DNA of 64,000 nt from Gemmatimonadaceae bacterium (GTDB lineage: Bacteria; Gemmatimonadota; Gemmatimonadetes; Gemmatimonadales; Gemmatimonadaceae), in NCBI GenBank assembly GCA_036504815.1, contig DASXUN010000001.1, positions 1-64,000 on the forward strand, written 5' to 3'. Positions 1 through 7,515 of this stretch are shown piece by piece. The position numbers and the translations under genes were made by a program. Numbering within the stretch: the first letter of the stretch is position 1; every line of letters starts with the position of its first letter. The notes under the pieces are model-generated. The model made no database searches. It saw nothing but the letters and a program-made list of their open reading frames with translations, and was not told where the DNA came from.

Positions 1-60
1 CACCTGCGCCAGGACCCGTGCCCGCTCCAACTCTCGTGTCGACATCCCCGTGCGCCCCAT
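1..60 (-). CDS. Transposase N-terminus (partial, runs off the left edge)
   Basis: Twenty codons are visible, reading MGRTGMSTRELERARVLAQV. The stretch from the second Met (S-T-R-E-L-E-R-A-R-V-L) resembles the start of ISNCY-type transposases, which open with a short helix before a helix-turn-helix and an integrase-like DDE core. The first ATG (58-60) is preferred because GAGGAGG lies 5 bases upstream (minus strand, 66-72). The catalytic part would be outside the window, so the family call rests on a short match and on the neighbouring paired GGGGACA motifs. Confidence 0.45.
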   Translation of the reverse strand, partial: MGRTGMSTRELERARVLAQV

Positions 61-131
61 CCCGGCCTCCTCGCGAGGCCTCGAATCTGGGGGACACTTC
101 TACTGGTCGCACCACGGGGACATTATCCGCG
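1..131 (-). mobile_element. End of an ISNCY-like insertion sequence, cut by the window edge
   Basis: The left edge holds the first codons of a minus-strand transposase-like gene. About 30 to 70 bases upstream of its start lie two direct copies of GGGGACA (90-96 and 116-122, 26 bases apart), the second followed by TTATCCGC. Paired GGGGACA motifs spaced like this are what I recall at the ends of some IS481/ISNCY-type elements, so 131 is taken as the approximate outer end. Only one end is in view, so the inverted repeat and target duplication cannot be checked. Confidence 0.5.
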
Positions 132-425
132 GCGTGCAACAGGCTTGCAACTACGATTTAGGATATGGAATCCGGAGCGGGAAAAGGGATCGCGAATTGG
201 GATATCGATCGCGATTGGCAGTGGTTCAAACATCGGCGTTGGGGCCTGTTTGCGGTTGCCGCAAGGATCCCCTGCAACCCACCGTCGAGCCTGACGCCCG
301 ACTCCCTCTGCGGCCTGCTCCCGAGCCCGCCCTCGCTCCCGCCGCCGTTCACGCCGCCTCGCCCGCGCCGCGACCGCAAGACCGCACCTCTGGCAGAACT
401 CGCTGAGACCCCGCAAAATGCAGTT
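132..425. other. Non-coding stretch between the IS end and the lipoprotein gene
   Basis: I see no convincing gene here. Open frames in this stretch are short, overlap each other and have no recognisable protein features. It holds one copy of repeat family B (155-176), followed by related loose words such as GCGAATTGGG and CGCGATTGGC up to about 226. The rest is pyrimidine-rich, low-complexity DNA. Confidence 0.6.
155..176 (+). repeat. Repeat family B, copy 1
   Basis: The 22 bases match the family B core (GATTGAGGAT, then CTGGAATCCGGA) at 20 of 22 positions, with GATTTAGGAT at the start. It lies just outside the IS end. Confidence 0.6.
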
Positions 426-1112
426 ATGTCATTTCGCCGCAAAGTCTTAGGCATCGGCGCTGCGCTCCTCGCCGCGAGTTGTGCGTCGCCGGAATCTCCG
501 CCTGATGAACCGACGAAGGACTCCGAGTCGCGCATAGCACTCCGCGCTAGCATCGGCCCCGAATTCGGTGGAACCGAAGTTGTTGTCACGGCCGACGACT
601 CCGTGATCGTTCGGGCGACCGTGGTCGGGCGGCCTGACCTGTACGAGGCCCCGGCGCTGACCGTGAACGACACCACGGCGGTTACCATGCGGCCGGACGG
701 CAGCGCGTTCCTGTTGCGCGCCCCCGGAACCCTGACGTTCAGCGCCACGGCCAAGGCACGCTCGGTCAACACCCGCCCGGCGCTCCTCGTGGCCAGCGGG
801 AAATTCACGCCGGTCTGCCTGGCGTATGCCGCGGCAGGGATCAACCTCGCCGTGCGCGATTCGATCGCCGGCGTCGCCGTTTCCGGCCCCGGCGCGATGC
901 GACTGCATGCGACGAACGGCACGGCCAGCGACTCGCTCCGCTCGCCAACCCTCATCGCCAGCTGGGCCACCGCGTGGGAGAGGCCCGGCACGTGGACCGT
1001 TTCCATCGACGCCGAAGGCTACCGCCCCTGGCAGCAGTCAGGGCTCGTGGTGACGAAGGGCCTCTGCCACGTGCGCCCCATCGCCGTGACCGCCCGCCTC
1101 CAGCGCCAGTAA
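426..1112 (+). CDS. Predicted lipoprotein with a C-terminal beta-sandwich
   Basis: The 228-residue product starts with a basic stretch and a hydrophobic run ending in a lipobox, LAAS-C, with the modified Cys at residue 19. It should therefore be acylated and held at a membrane facing the periplasm or outside. The mature part is rich in Ser, Thr, Val and Asp, as in beta-sandwich proteins. Near the C-terminus the segment GTWTVSIDAEGY resembles carboxypeptidase-regulatory or Ig-like folds. No enzyme motif is visible. The frame is open further upstream, but the ATG at 426 is chosen because it places the signal peptide at the N-terminus. The gene converges on rpsG with a terminator between them. 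Function unknown. Confidence 0.75.
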   Translation: MSFRRKVLGIGAALLAASCASPESPPDEPTKDSESRIALRASIGPEFGGTEVVVTADDSVIVRATVVGRPDLYEAPALTVNDTTAVTMRPDGSAFLLRAPGTLTFSATAKARSVNTRPALLVASGKFTPVCLAYAAAGINLAVRDSIAGVAVSGPGAMRLHATNGTASDSLRSPTLIASWATAWERPGTWTVSIDAEGYRPWQQSGLVVTKGLCHVRPIAVTARLQRQ

Positions 1113-1166
1113 TCACGCGGCCGCGCCCGCGGCAGCCGCGCCGCTCCTCGCCTCGCGCAAAACCAA

Positions 1167-1195
1167 ACGCCCCCGGGATCTCGTCCCGAGGGCGT
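1167..1195 (-). terminator. Terminator of the rpsL-rpsG transcript
   Basis: A 12-bp stem (1167-1178 with 1184-1195) encloses a 5-base loop. Read on the minus strand all 12 pairs form, one of them G-U, and the stem is followed by TTTGGTTTT. Read on the plus strand that pair becomes a C-A mismatch, so the hairpin is better suited to ending the ribosomal-protein transcript. It may also work weakly for the lipoprotein gene. Confidence 0.8.
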
Positions 1196-1198
1196 CTG

Positions 1199-1252
1199 TT
1201 GTCTCTCTGTTGTTTCTCTGTTGTTTCTCTGTTGTCTCTCTGTTGTCTCTCT
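1199..1252. repeat. Five tandem 11-bp units overlapping the rpsG stop codon
   Basis: The unit TTGTCTCTCTG, or TTGTTTCTCTG, is repeated at 1199, 1210, 1221, 1232 and 1243 (the last lacks one base). The array runs from the terminator into the rpsG stop codon (1251-1253). It is purine-rich on the rpsG sense strand. Confidence 0.9.
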
Positions 1253-1721
1253 ACCACCGATAGTGCGCAAACGCCTTGTTTGCTTCGGCCATCCGGTGCG
1301 TGTCTTCCTTCTTCTTGATGGCGTTGCCCTCGCCCTTCGAGGCGGCAATCACCTCGGCGGCGAGCTTCTCGGCCATCGACTTCTCGTTGCGGTCGCGCGA
1401 GAACGAGATCAGCCAGCGCATCGCCAGCGCCGTGCGGCGCTCGGGACGCACTTCGACCGGCACCTGGTAAGTGGCGCCACCGACGCGGCGGCTCTTCACC
1501 TCGACGACGGGCTTCAGGTTGGCCAGCGCCTGCTTGAAGACGTTCACGCCCGGCTGGCTGGTGCGGCTCTCGACGAGGTCCATCGCGCCGTAGAAGATGC
1601 GCTCGGCCGTGGACTTCTTGCCGGCGTACATCAGCACGTTGATGAACTTCGAGACGGTCTGCGAATCGTAGCGCGCGTCCGGGAGGATGGAGCGCTTGAC
1701 GGCAGTTTTGCGGCGACTCAT
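1251..1721 (-). CDS. rpsG: 30S ribosomal protein S7
   Basis: The 156-residue product aligns along its length with bacterial S7, a primary 16S rRNA binder that nucleates the head of the 30S subunit. It opens [18 protein letters not shown] and carries the family segments [12 protein letters not shown] (around residue 80) and TALAMRWLI. The length is typical. It follows rpsL by 3 bases and is surely co-transcribed. In many bacteria fusA and tuf come next, but here a terminator and a convergent lipoprotein gene follow, so the str operon is cut short to two genes. Confidence 0.98.
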   Translation of the reverse strand: MSRRKTAVKRSILPDARYDSQTVSKFINVLMYAGKKSTAERIFYGAMDLVESRTSQPGVNVFKQALANLKPVVEVKSRRVGGATYQVPVEVRPERRTALAMRWLISFSRDRNEKSMAEKLAAEVIAASKGEGNAIKKKEDTHRMAEANKAFAHYRW

Positions 1722-1724
1722 GGC

Positions 1725-2108
<384 letters not shown>

Positions 2109-2225
2109 CGTATCCTGATGCTGTTCGTGAACCTGATTCTACGTGGATCACCCCGAATGGGTGGCACGGAACAGAGCCTTAAGTAATAGCGGGGAGAGGG
2201 GGGCGGGTCAATGGGAACGAGGGGT

Positions 2226-2364
2226 GGAACGGGGAGGAGGTAGAGGCCTGGCGAGGAGGATGGAGGGGCGGAACGAGGATGGAGTCCATTGGCGCGCCCG
2301 ACGATCTCCCTCCCCGTTCCGACTCCCTTTCCCCCTCGCGTAGCCCCTACCCCCTCCTCGTTCC
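2226..2364. repeat. Repeat family D, complete palindromic element (139 bp)
   Basis: A 31-bp core (2226-2256, starting GGAACGGGGAGGAGGTAG) is followed by a second box GGAACGAGGATGGAG. After a short centre containing ATTGGCGCGCCC, the same parts recur inverted (core 2334-2364). The whole element aligns without gaps in its 77-bp interior with the copy at 32928-33067. It lies between the stop of the PlsB-like gene and the start of rpsL. Confidence 0.85.
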
Positions 2365-2379
2365 GCCCGTCCGCCGCCC

Positions 2380-3840
2380 TCACATTCCAATGAGTCCGTC
2401 CACCGGCAACTGATCCCTCGCCTTCACCGCGCTCTCGAACTCGCCGCACAGGTGCGCGATGGAGTTGGCGTAGTAGCTCACCAGCTCGCGGCCACGCGGC
2501 AGGATCAGGTAGCCGTCGCCGGCGCGCGCCACCACGCGGCGCATCCGCAGCATGCGGTACGCGCGCTCCCACGACTCCTCCACCTCGCGGTCGGCGCGCA
2601 ACACGCGCGCGCCGCGCGCGACGAGCGCGGTGCGCAGTTCGGTCAGGCGCGCCAGCAGCCGGTCGCGCGGAATGAACTCGGCGTCGAACGTCTGCAGCGC
2701 CGCGCACGCCAGCGGCACCGGCGTCACGGGAATGATCGCGCCGATCCGCTCCATCACGCGGTCGCAGAACGCCTGCACCGCGGCCAGCCGCTCGGCGCGC
2801 GGCCGGTTGAACAGCGACGGACCGCCCTCCGCCACTTCTTCGAGCCACGGCAGCACCGGAATGGGCTCGCCGATCACCACGGCGGCGCGGCCGTAGCGCT
2901 TCCACCGGCGTGACAGCGCCCGCCCGACGTTCCACCCGGCGAAGCTGAGCACCTCGCCTAGCTGCGCCAGCCGACCCGGCCGCGGCGTCCCGTCGGCGGG
3001 TCGCAGTTCCCGCAGCAGCGTGCGGTCCTCGAGCACCCGATCGTAGTTCACCGCCACCGGAATCACGTACATCCGCTCGGCGAAGCCGGGTTCGCGCGCC
3101 ACGCCCAGCATGTAGTCGAGGAGGCCCACCTTGGCGGGGCGCAGGCGCCCATCGCGCGTCAGCCCGCCCTCGGGGAAGATCCCCTGCGTCACGCCGTTGC
3201 GCGTGATGAGCTGCACGTAGCGCTCGAGCACGCGGTGGTAGAGCGGCTCGCGATACCGTCGCCGCACGAAGTACGATCCGAACGACTTGAAGAGGTACTC
3301 GAGCGGGAAGACCCGCGCCCACTCGCCCACCGCATACGAGATGGCCACCTCGCCGGCGAGTGCGTAGCTCGCCACCATGAAGTCGGCGTTGCTGCGATGA
3401 TTGATGAGGTAGACCACGATGGACTCGCGCGGCAGCGCCTCGATGCTCTCGCGCCGCACGTGGTCCACCGAAACCTTGTAGAAGATCGAGAGCAGCGCCT
3501 TCGACACCGCGTAGCCGAACTGGTAGTACATCAGCAGCGAGAAGGCCGGGATGATCTCCGCCAGATACCCGCGCACCCGCCCCCACACCTCGCGCTCCGG
3601 CCGGCCGTGCTCGCGCGCGTGCGCCGCCACCGCCACCGCCACCTCGGGATCGTTGAGCAGCGCCTCGGTGATGTATCGCTTGCCCGTCAGCTTGAAACGG
3701 TCGATGCGCGCGCCGAACCGCCGGTGCGCGCGGCGTGCCGTGCGCCGCACCCAGCGCCGCCAGTACCAACCCGCGCCGAGTACGATTGCCACGGCGAGGA
3801 CCGCGGCCGCGAGGAGGACATCGACGACGGGCAGCGCCAC
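2380..3840 (-). CDS. PlsB-like glycerol-3-phosphate acyltransferase
   Basis: The 486-residue protein carries the four motifs of the glycerol-3-phosphate acyltransferase family: NHRSNAD (147-153, catalytic His148 and Asp153), GSYFVRR (188-194), FPEGGLTRDG (222-231) and IPVAVNYDRV (260-269). Motif III as EGG and the spacing look more like PlsB than PlsC. A membrane segment spans about residues 5-25. It would acylate glycerol-3-phosphate, the first step of phospholipid synthesis, at the inner membrane. It is far shorter than E. coli PlsB (about 807 residues). It starts 3 bases after the patatin-barrel gene and is likely co-transcribed. A lysophospholipid acyltransferase role is possible. Confidence 0.8.
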   Translation of the reverse strand: MALPVVDVLLAAAVLAVAIVLGAGWYWRRWVRRTARRAHRRFGARIDRFKLTGKRYITEALLNDPEVAVAVAAHAREHGRPEREVWGRVRGYLAEIIPAFSLLMYYQFGYAVSKALLSIFYKVSVDHVRRESIEALPRESIVVYLINHRSNADFMVASYALAGEVAISYAVGEWARVFPLEYLFKSFGSYFVRRRYREPLYHRVLERYVQLITRNGVTQGIFPEGGLTRDGRLRPAKVGLLDYMLGVAREPGFAERMYVIPVAVNYDRVLEDRTLLRELRPADGTPRPGRLAQLGEVLSFAGWNVGRALSRRWKRYGRAAVVIGEPIPVLPWLEEVAEGGPSLFNRPRAERLAAVQAFCDRVMERIGAIIPVTPVPLACAALQTFDAEFIPRDRLLARLTELRTALVARGARVLRADREVEESWERAYRMLRMRRVVARAGDGYLILPRGRELVSYYANSIAHLCGEFESAVKARDQLPVDGLIGM

Positions 3841-3843
3841 GCG

Positions 3844-5973
3844 CTAGAACCAGTCGCCGAAGCGCAGGTACAGGGTGCCGCGCGCCCGGTCGTTGACGCC
3901 GTACTCGAGGGCCAGCGGACCGAGCGCGGTGGTCACGCCGACGCCGCCGCGCGCGCCGAAGTAGCCGCGGGCGTCGCGGAAGACGCCATAGGTGCGCTCC
4001 TGGAACGCCCCGCCCGCCACCATCCCCTGCAGGTTGATTGCTCCGTACACCGGGTGCGACGCGCGCAGGGCTGCCATCCCTGCCTGCGCCCCGCGGAGTT
4101 CCTGCAGCTTGAAGCCGGGGAACCCGACGTCGGTGCCGCCGAGGAACGCGCTGCGCTGCAGCGGCAGCCGTTCGCCGAGCACGGCGGAGAGGACGCTCTC
4201 CACCATGAGGCCACGGCGCGTGGCGCTCCGGCGCAGTTCCACGGAGGCGCGCCAGTAGCGCCGCGTACCCTCGAACTCGACGGAACCGCGCGGCATCCGG
4301 TCGGAGGCCGCCGATGACTGCAGGCGGAGGCGCGCGCCGAGCGCCGTGGGAGTGCCGGCGAAGACGGGCTCATCCCACTGCCGCGCGAAGATGGTGAAGG
4401 CGCCGGTGGCGCGCCGCGTCAGGCGCCGCTCGATCCCCGCCTCGGCGAGCCAGTCCGCGGTGCGGATGCCCGGATACTCCACGCCGTCGCGAATGTCGCG
4501 CACCTGCATGCGCGTGATGGTGCCGCCGATGAGCGGTGACCACAGTGAGCCCAGCACGTCATAGCTTCGCCGCAGCGTCACCTGCAGCTCCTGTTGCAGC
4601 TGGCCCACGGCGAGCACACCGGTGGCCTCGGCGTTGCGTCCGCGCAGGCGCTGGATGCGCCCCACCCAGACGCGCGGACCGAGTTCGCGGTCGTACGCCG
4701 CCCCCGCCAGCAGCTGGTCGGCGCTGGACGTCTGCGCCTCGGCCGCGAGCTGCACCGAGTCGCCCGCGACACGCTGCGGATGCAGCCAGATGGATTGAAA
4801 GCGGTCCACCTGGGCGAGCGACCGCAACCGCTCCTGAAATTGGGGCAGGTCCGGCGTGTGCCCGCCGAGATCGCCCAGCGCCAGCCACAGGACGCTCGCC
4901 AGTTCGGGCGGGACGCTGCCGGGCATGAGGTACGAGGTCAGCGGCGGCACCGTGCCGCGCGGGCGCACGCGGCCACTCGGCAGGCAGGGCGCGGTCGCCA
5001 ACCCCGCGGCGGCGCGGTATCCGGCGGCGATGACGCGATCGATGTTCGCCGGCGAGAAATCGAGCTGGTTGACGCCGCTGACGTCGGACGCCAGCCAGAC
5101 GTCGCCAGGCCGCAGCGGCGGCAGCGGCTGCTCGAAGACGAAGGCGAGGAGCTGCCCGGCAATCGACAGGGGGTCGTCCTCGCTCAAGTCGAAATGCGAC
5201 GTGTCGCGCAGGCTCGAGACGATGACGCGCGTGGCCCCCAGGCGGCGCGCCACCGCAATCGGGACATTGTCCACGATGCCGCCATCCACGAGGTCGCGTC
5301 CACCGACGCGCACCGAGCGAAAGATGATGGGAATCGCGCCGCTGGCGCGCACCGCCTGCGCCAGGTCGCCGCCCGCGAGGACCACCTGTTCGCGCGTGCT
5401 GAGATCAGCGGCGATCGCGCGGAACGGCACCGGCAGGCGGTCGAAGTTGCCGGCCGCGATGAGATTGCCCCGGGCGTAGAGCGCGCTGACCAGCGCGTTG
5501 AGCGGCCGCTCGCGCACGACGCTCGTGCGCAGCACCAGTCCCTGGCTGCCGCCCTCCCAGACGAGGATCGCGCGCCGCGTGCCGAGGGACGGCGGCGTGG
5601 GCGCGCTGTATCGCCCGACCAGCGTGTCGAGGCCCAGCGCCTTGACGTCGCGTTCGATCTCGTCCACCCCGAGCCCGCTCGCCCACAGCGCGCCCATGAT
5701 GGCGCCGGCGCTGGTGCCGACTACGACGTCGGGCACAATGCCGAGCGAGTCGAGCATGCGCAGCACCGCGAGGTGCGCAAACCCCTTGGCCCCGCCGCCG
5801 GGGAGCACCAGGGCGAGCTTGCCGCCCGCGGGACCGCAGGTGGCCGCGGGAGCCTGTTCCTGCGCTGCGGCGCGGTGCGGAACCGACAGCGCCACCGCGG
5901 ACGCCAGCCCAAGGAGGGTCGTTCGCGCACAGCGCGCGATGCGCGAGGGGGTGTCAGTGGGAGTGCGCAGCAT
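3844..5973 (-). CDS. Patatin-like phospholipase with outer-membrane barrel (type Vd autotransporter-like)
   Basis: The 709-residue product has a signal peptide (cleavage likely after AAA-Q near residue 38) and a patatin domain at about 50-330. The oxyanion motif GGGAKG is at 59-64, the nucleophile is Ser88 in GTSAG, and the catalytic Asp230 is in DGG. A POTRA-like stretch follows (about 335-415), then a C-terminal region with alternating polar and hydrophobic residues ending in Phe (LYLRFGDWF), typical of a 16-strand barrel. This order matches PlpD-type proteins (type Vd secretion), which display or release a patatin phospholipase A at the outer membrane. It lies directly upstream of a PlsB-like acyltransferase. 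The patatin domain is certain; the secretion type is inferred from architecture. Confidence 0.88.
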   Translation of the reverse strand: MLRTPTDTPSRIARCARTTLLGLASAVALSVPHRAAAQEQAPAATCGPAGGKLALVLPGGGAKGFAHLAVLRMLDSLGIVPDVVVGTSAGAIMGALWASGLGVDEIERDVKALGLDTLVGRYSAPTPPSLGTRRAILVWEGGSQGLVLRTSVVRERPLNALVSALYARGNLIAAGNFDRLPVPFRAIAADLSTREQVVLAGGDLAQAVRASGAIPIIFRSVRVGGRDLVDGGIVDNVPIAVARRLGATRVIVSSLRDTSHFDLSEDDPLSIAGQLLAFVFEQPLPPLRPGDVWLASDVSGVNQLDFSPANIDRVIAAGYRAAAGLATAPCLPSGRVRPRGTVPPLTSYLMPGSVPPELASVLWLALGDLGGHTPDLPQFQERLRSLAQVDRFQSIWLHPQRVAGDSVQLAAEAQTSSADQLLAGAAYDRELGPRVWVGRIQRLRGRNAEATGVLAVGQLQQELQVTLRRSYDVLGSLWSPLIGGTITRMQVRDIRDGVEYPGIRTADWLAEAGIERRLTRRATGAFTIFARQWDEPVFAGTPTALGARLRLQSSAASDRMPRGSVEFEGTRRYWRASVELRRSATRRGLMVESVLSAVLGERLPLQRSAFLGGTDVGFPGFKLQELRGAQAGMAALRASHPVYGAINLQGMVAGGAFQERTYGVFRDARGYFGARGGVGVTTALGPLALEYGVNDRARGTLYLRFGDWF

Positions 5974-6090
5974 CTGGTGCCAGTATCCGCCCGCGCACGA
6001 CGCGGGTCAAGCGCGGGCGGTCCGGCGGGCTGGCGGCGCAGCCTGATCCACGCCGTGCCAACGGGATCCGGCGGGGGACCGCAGTGGCCG

Positions 6091-7446
6091 CTACACGACT
6101 GGACTGCGAATGGTGGCGGGCGGCGGCGCCGCGAGGTGCGACCAATCCCGTTTCTCATCGGTCACCGTGCGCAGGATCCAGGACGACAGGATGACGAAGC
6201 CCATCAGCACGATGACCCCGACGCCCTGCCCCTGCGCGGGCCGCATCAGCCCGCTCTCGATCGTCGCCTTGGCGACGAGCGCCCAGATGAACGGGCCGGT
6301 GATCGCCGAAAAACGCCCGACCATGCCGTAGAGTCCGTAGAACTCGCCGATGCGGTCGGGGGGCGTGAGGCGCAGCATCAGCGGCCGGTCGGCCGACCAG
6401 ACGCCGCCCATCCCGATGCCGGCGAGGGAGGCGACGACGTACAGCACCGACAGCGGGAGGGTGAGCAGGCCGATGGCCGCCGCCAGGATGAAGTCGAACA
6501 CCCAGAGACGCAGCACCCAGTTGAGCGTGGCCTTCGGGCCGATGCGGTCCACGATGCGTCCCCACATGAAGCCGCCGAGCACCGCGAACGTGATGGCGAC
6601 CATCATGATCTTCATCCCGGCCGCGCTTCCCTGCTGGGCCGGCAGGCCGTTGGCATCGGCCACATTGAGCGTGTACAGGAACATGATGCTGATGACGGTG
6701 TTGATCGCGTCGGTGTAGAAGATGCGCCCGATGAGGAAGCGCAGCAGGCCGGGGTACTTCTCACCCTCGCGCAGCGTCTGGATCGTGACGCGGGTGCTCT
6801 CCACGGTGGCCGCCCACGAGAAGACCGGGCGCGGGTTCGGGTTCCCGCGCTCCTTCACGAAGAGGAAGCACGGAATGCTCAGCATCAGGAACACGGCGGC
6901 GATGGCGACGAACAGCACCTGCAGATGTTCGGTGCCGAACACGAAGCCCAGCGTCACCGCGATGTACGATCCGAGGTAGCCGATCCCCACGCCGATGCCG
7001 CCGATGCGTCCGCGGTTCTCCTCGGTGGAGACGTCGGGGAGCATGGCGTCATAGAACTGGAGCCCCGCCGAATAGGCCGCGTTGGCGACGATGAAGCAGA
7101 GCATGGTCGGCCAGAATCCGACGCTGCCGAGCACCGCGGTGAGCCCCACGCAGAGGAGGGTGCTCCAGACCAGGAACGGCATGCGGCGCGGCGCCCGGTC
7201 CGTCATCCCGCCCAGGAGCGGCGAGATGACGAAGATGATGGCCATCGAGACCGCCGAGACGTTGCCGTAGAGCGCGTCGGCGCGGCCGGCGCCCACGTGG
7301 TCGCGAATGTACTTGGAGAAGTACATCGAGACGATGCCCATCGAGAAGATGGTGTTGGCAAGGTCGTAGACCCACCACGACCAGACGGCGCGACGCGTGA
7401 CGACGTGCTCGGGGGTAGCAGCGGAGGTGATCGCAGGGGCGGTCAT
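6091..7446 (-). CDS. MFS transporter, UMF1/Atg22-like
   Basis: The 451-residue product has about 12 membrane segments and no large soluble domain. The segment VWSWWVYDLANTIFS near the N-terminus and the loop GGMTDRAPRRMP between segments 2 and 3 fit the UMF1 branch of the major facilitator superfamily, which includes vacuolar amino-acid effluxers in fungi. The bacterial substrate is unknown. The ATG at 7446 (MTAPAITSAAT) is preferred to the ATG at 7500, because the extra 18 residues do not resemble the family. It lies between the propeller kinase and the patatin-barrel gene on the same strand, about 70 and 120 bases from them. Confidence 0.8.
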   Translation of the reverse strand: MTAPAITSAATPEHVVTRRAVWSWWVYDLANTIFSMGIVSMYFSKYIRDHVGAGRADALYGNVSAVSMAIIFVISPLLGGMTDRAPRRMPFLVWSTLLCVGLTAVLGSVGFWPTMLCFIVANAAYSAGLQFYDAMLPDVSTEENRGRIGGIGVGIGYLGSYIAVTLGFVFGTEHLQVLFVAIAAVFLMLSIPCFLFVKERGNPNPRPVFSWAATVESTRVTIQTLREGEKYPGLLRFLIGRIFYTDAINTVISIMFLYTLNVADANGLPAQQGSAAGMKIMMVAITFAVLGGFMWGRIVDRIGPKATLNWVLRLWVFDFILAAAIGLLTLPLSVLYVVASLAGIGMGGVWSADRPLMLRLTPPDRIGEFYGLYGMVGRFSAITGPFIWALVAKATIESGLMRPAQGQGVGVIVLMGFVILSSWILRTVTDEKRDWSHLAAPPPATIRSPVV

Positions 7447-7515
7447 CGGCTCGTCGGAAGTGAAGCGCAGAATGTGGATCGCTGGCGGCCGCGGCGCCAC
7501 TCCAAGCAGGCGCGC

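Noticed and set aside
50-406. A 118-codon frame at the left edge
   Set aside because: It crosses the IS end and a repeat, with no domain and an Arg/Pro/Ala-rich translation.
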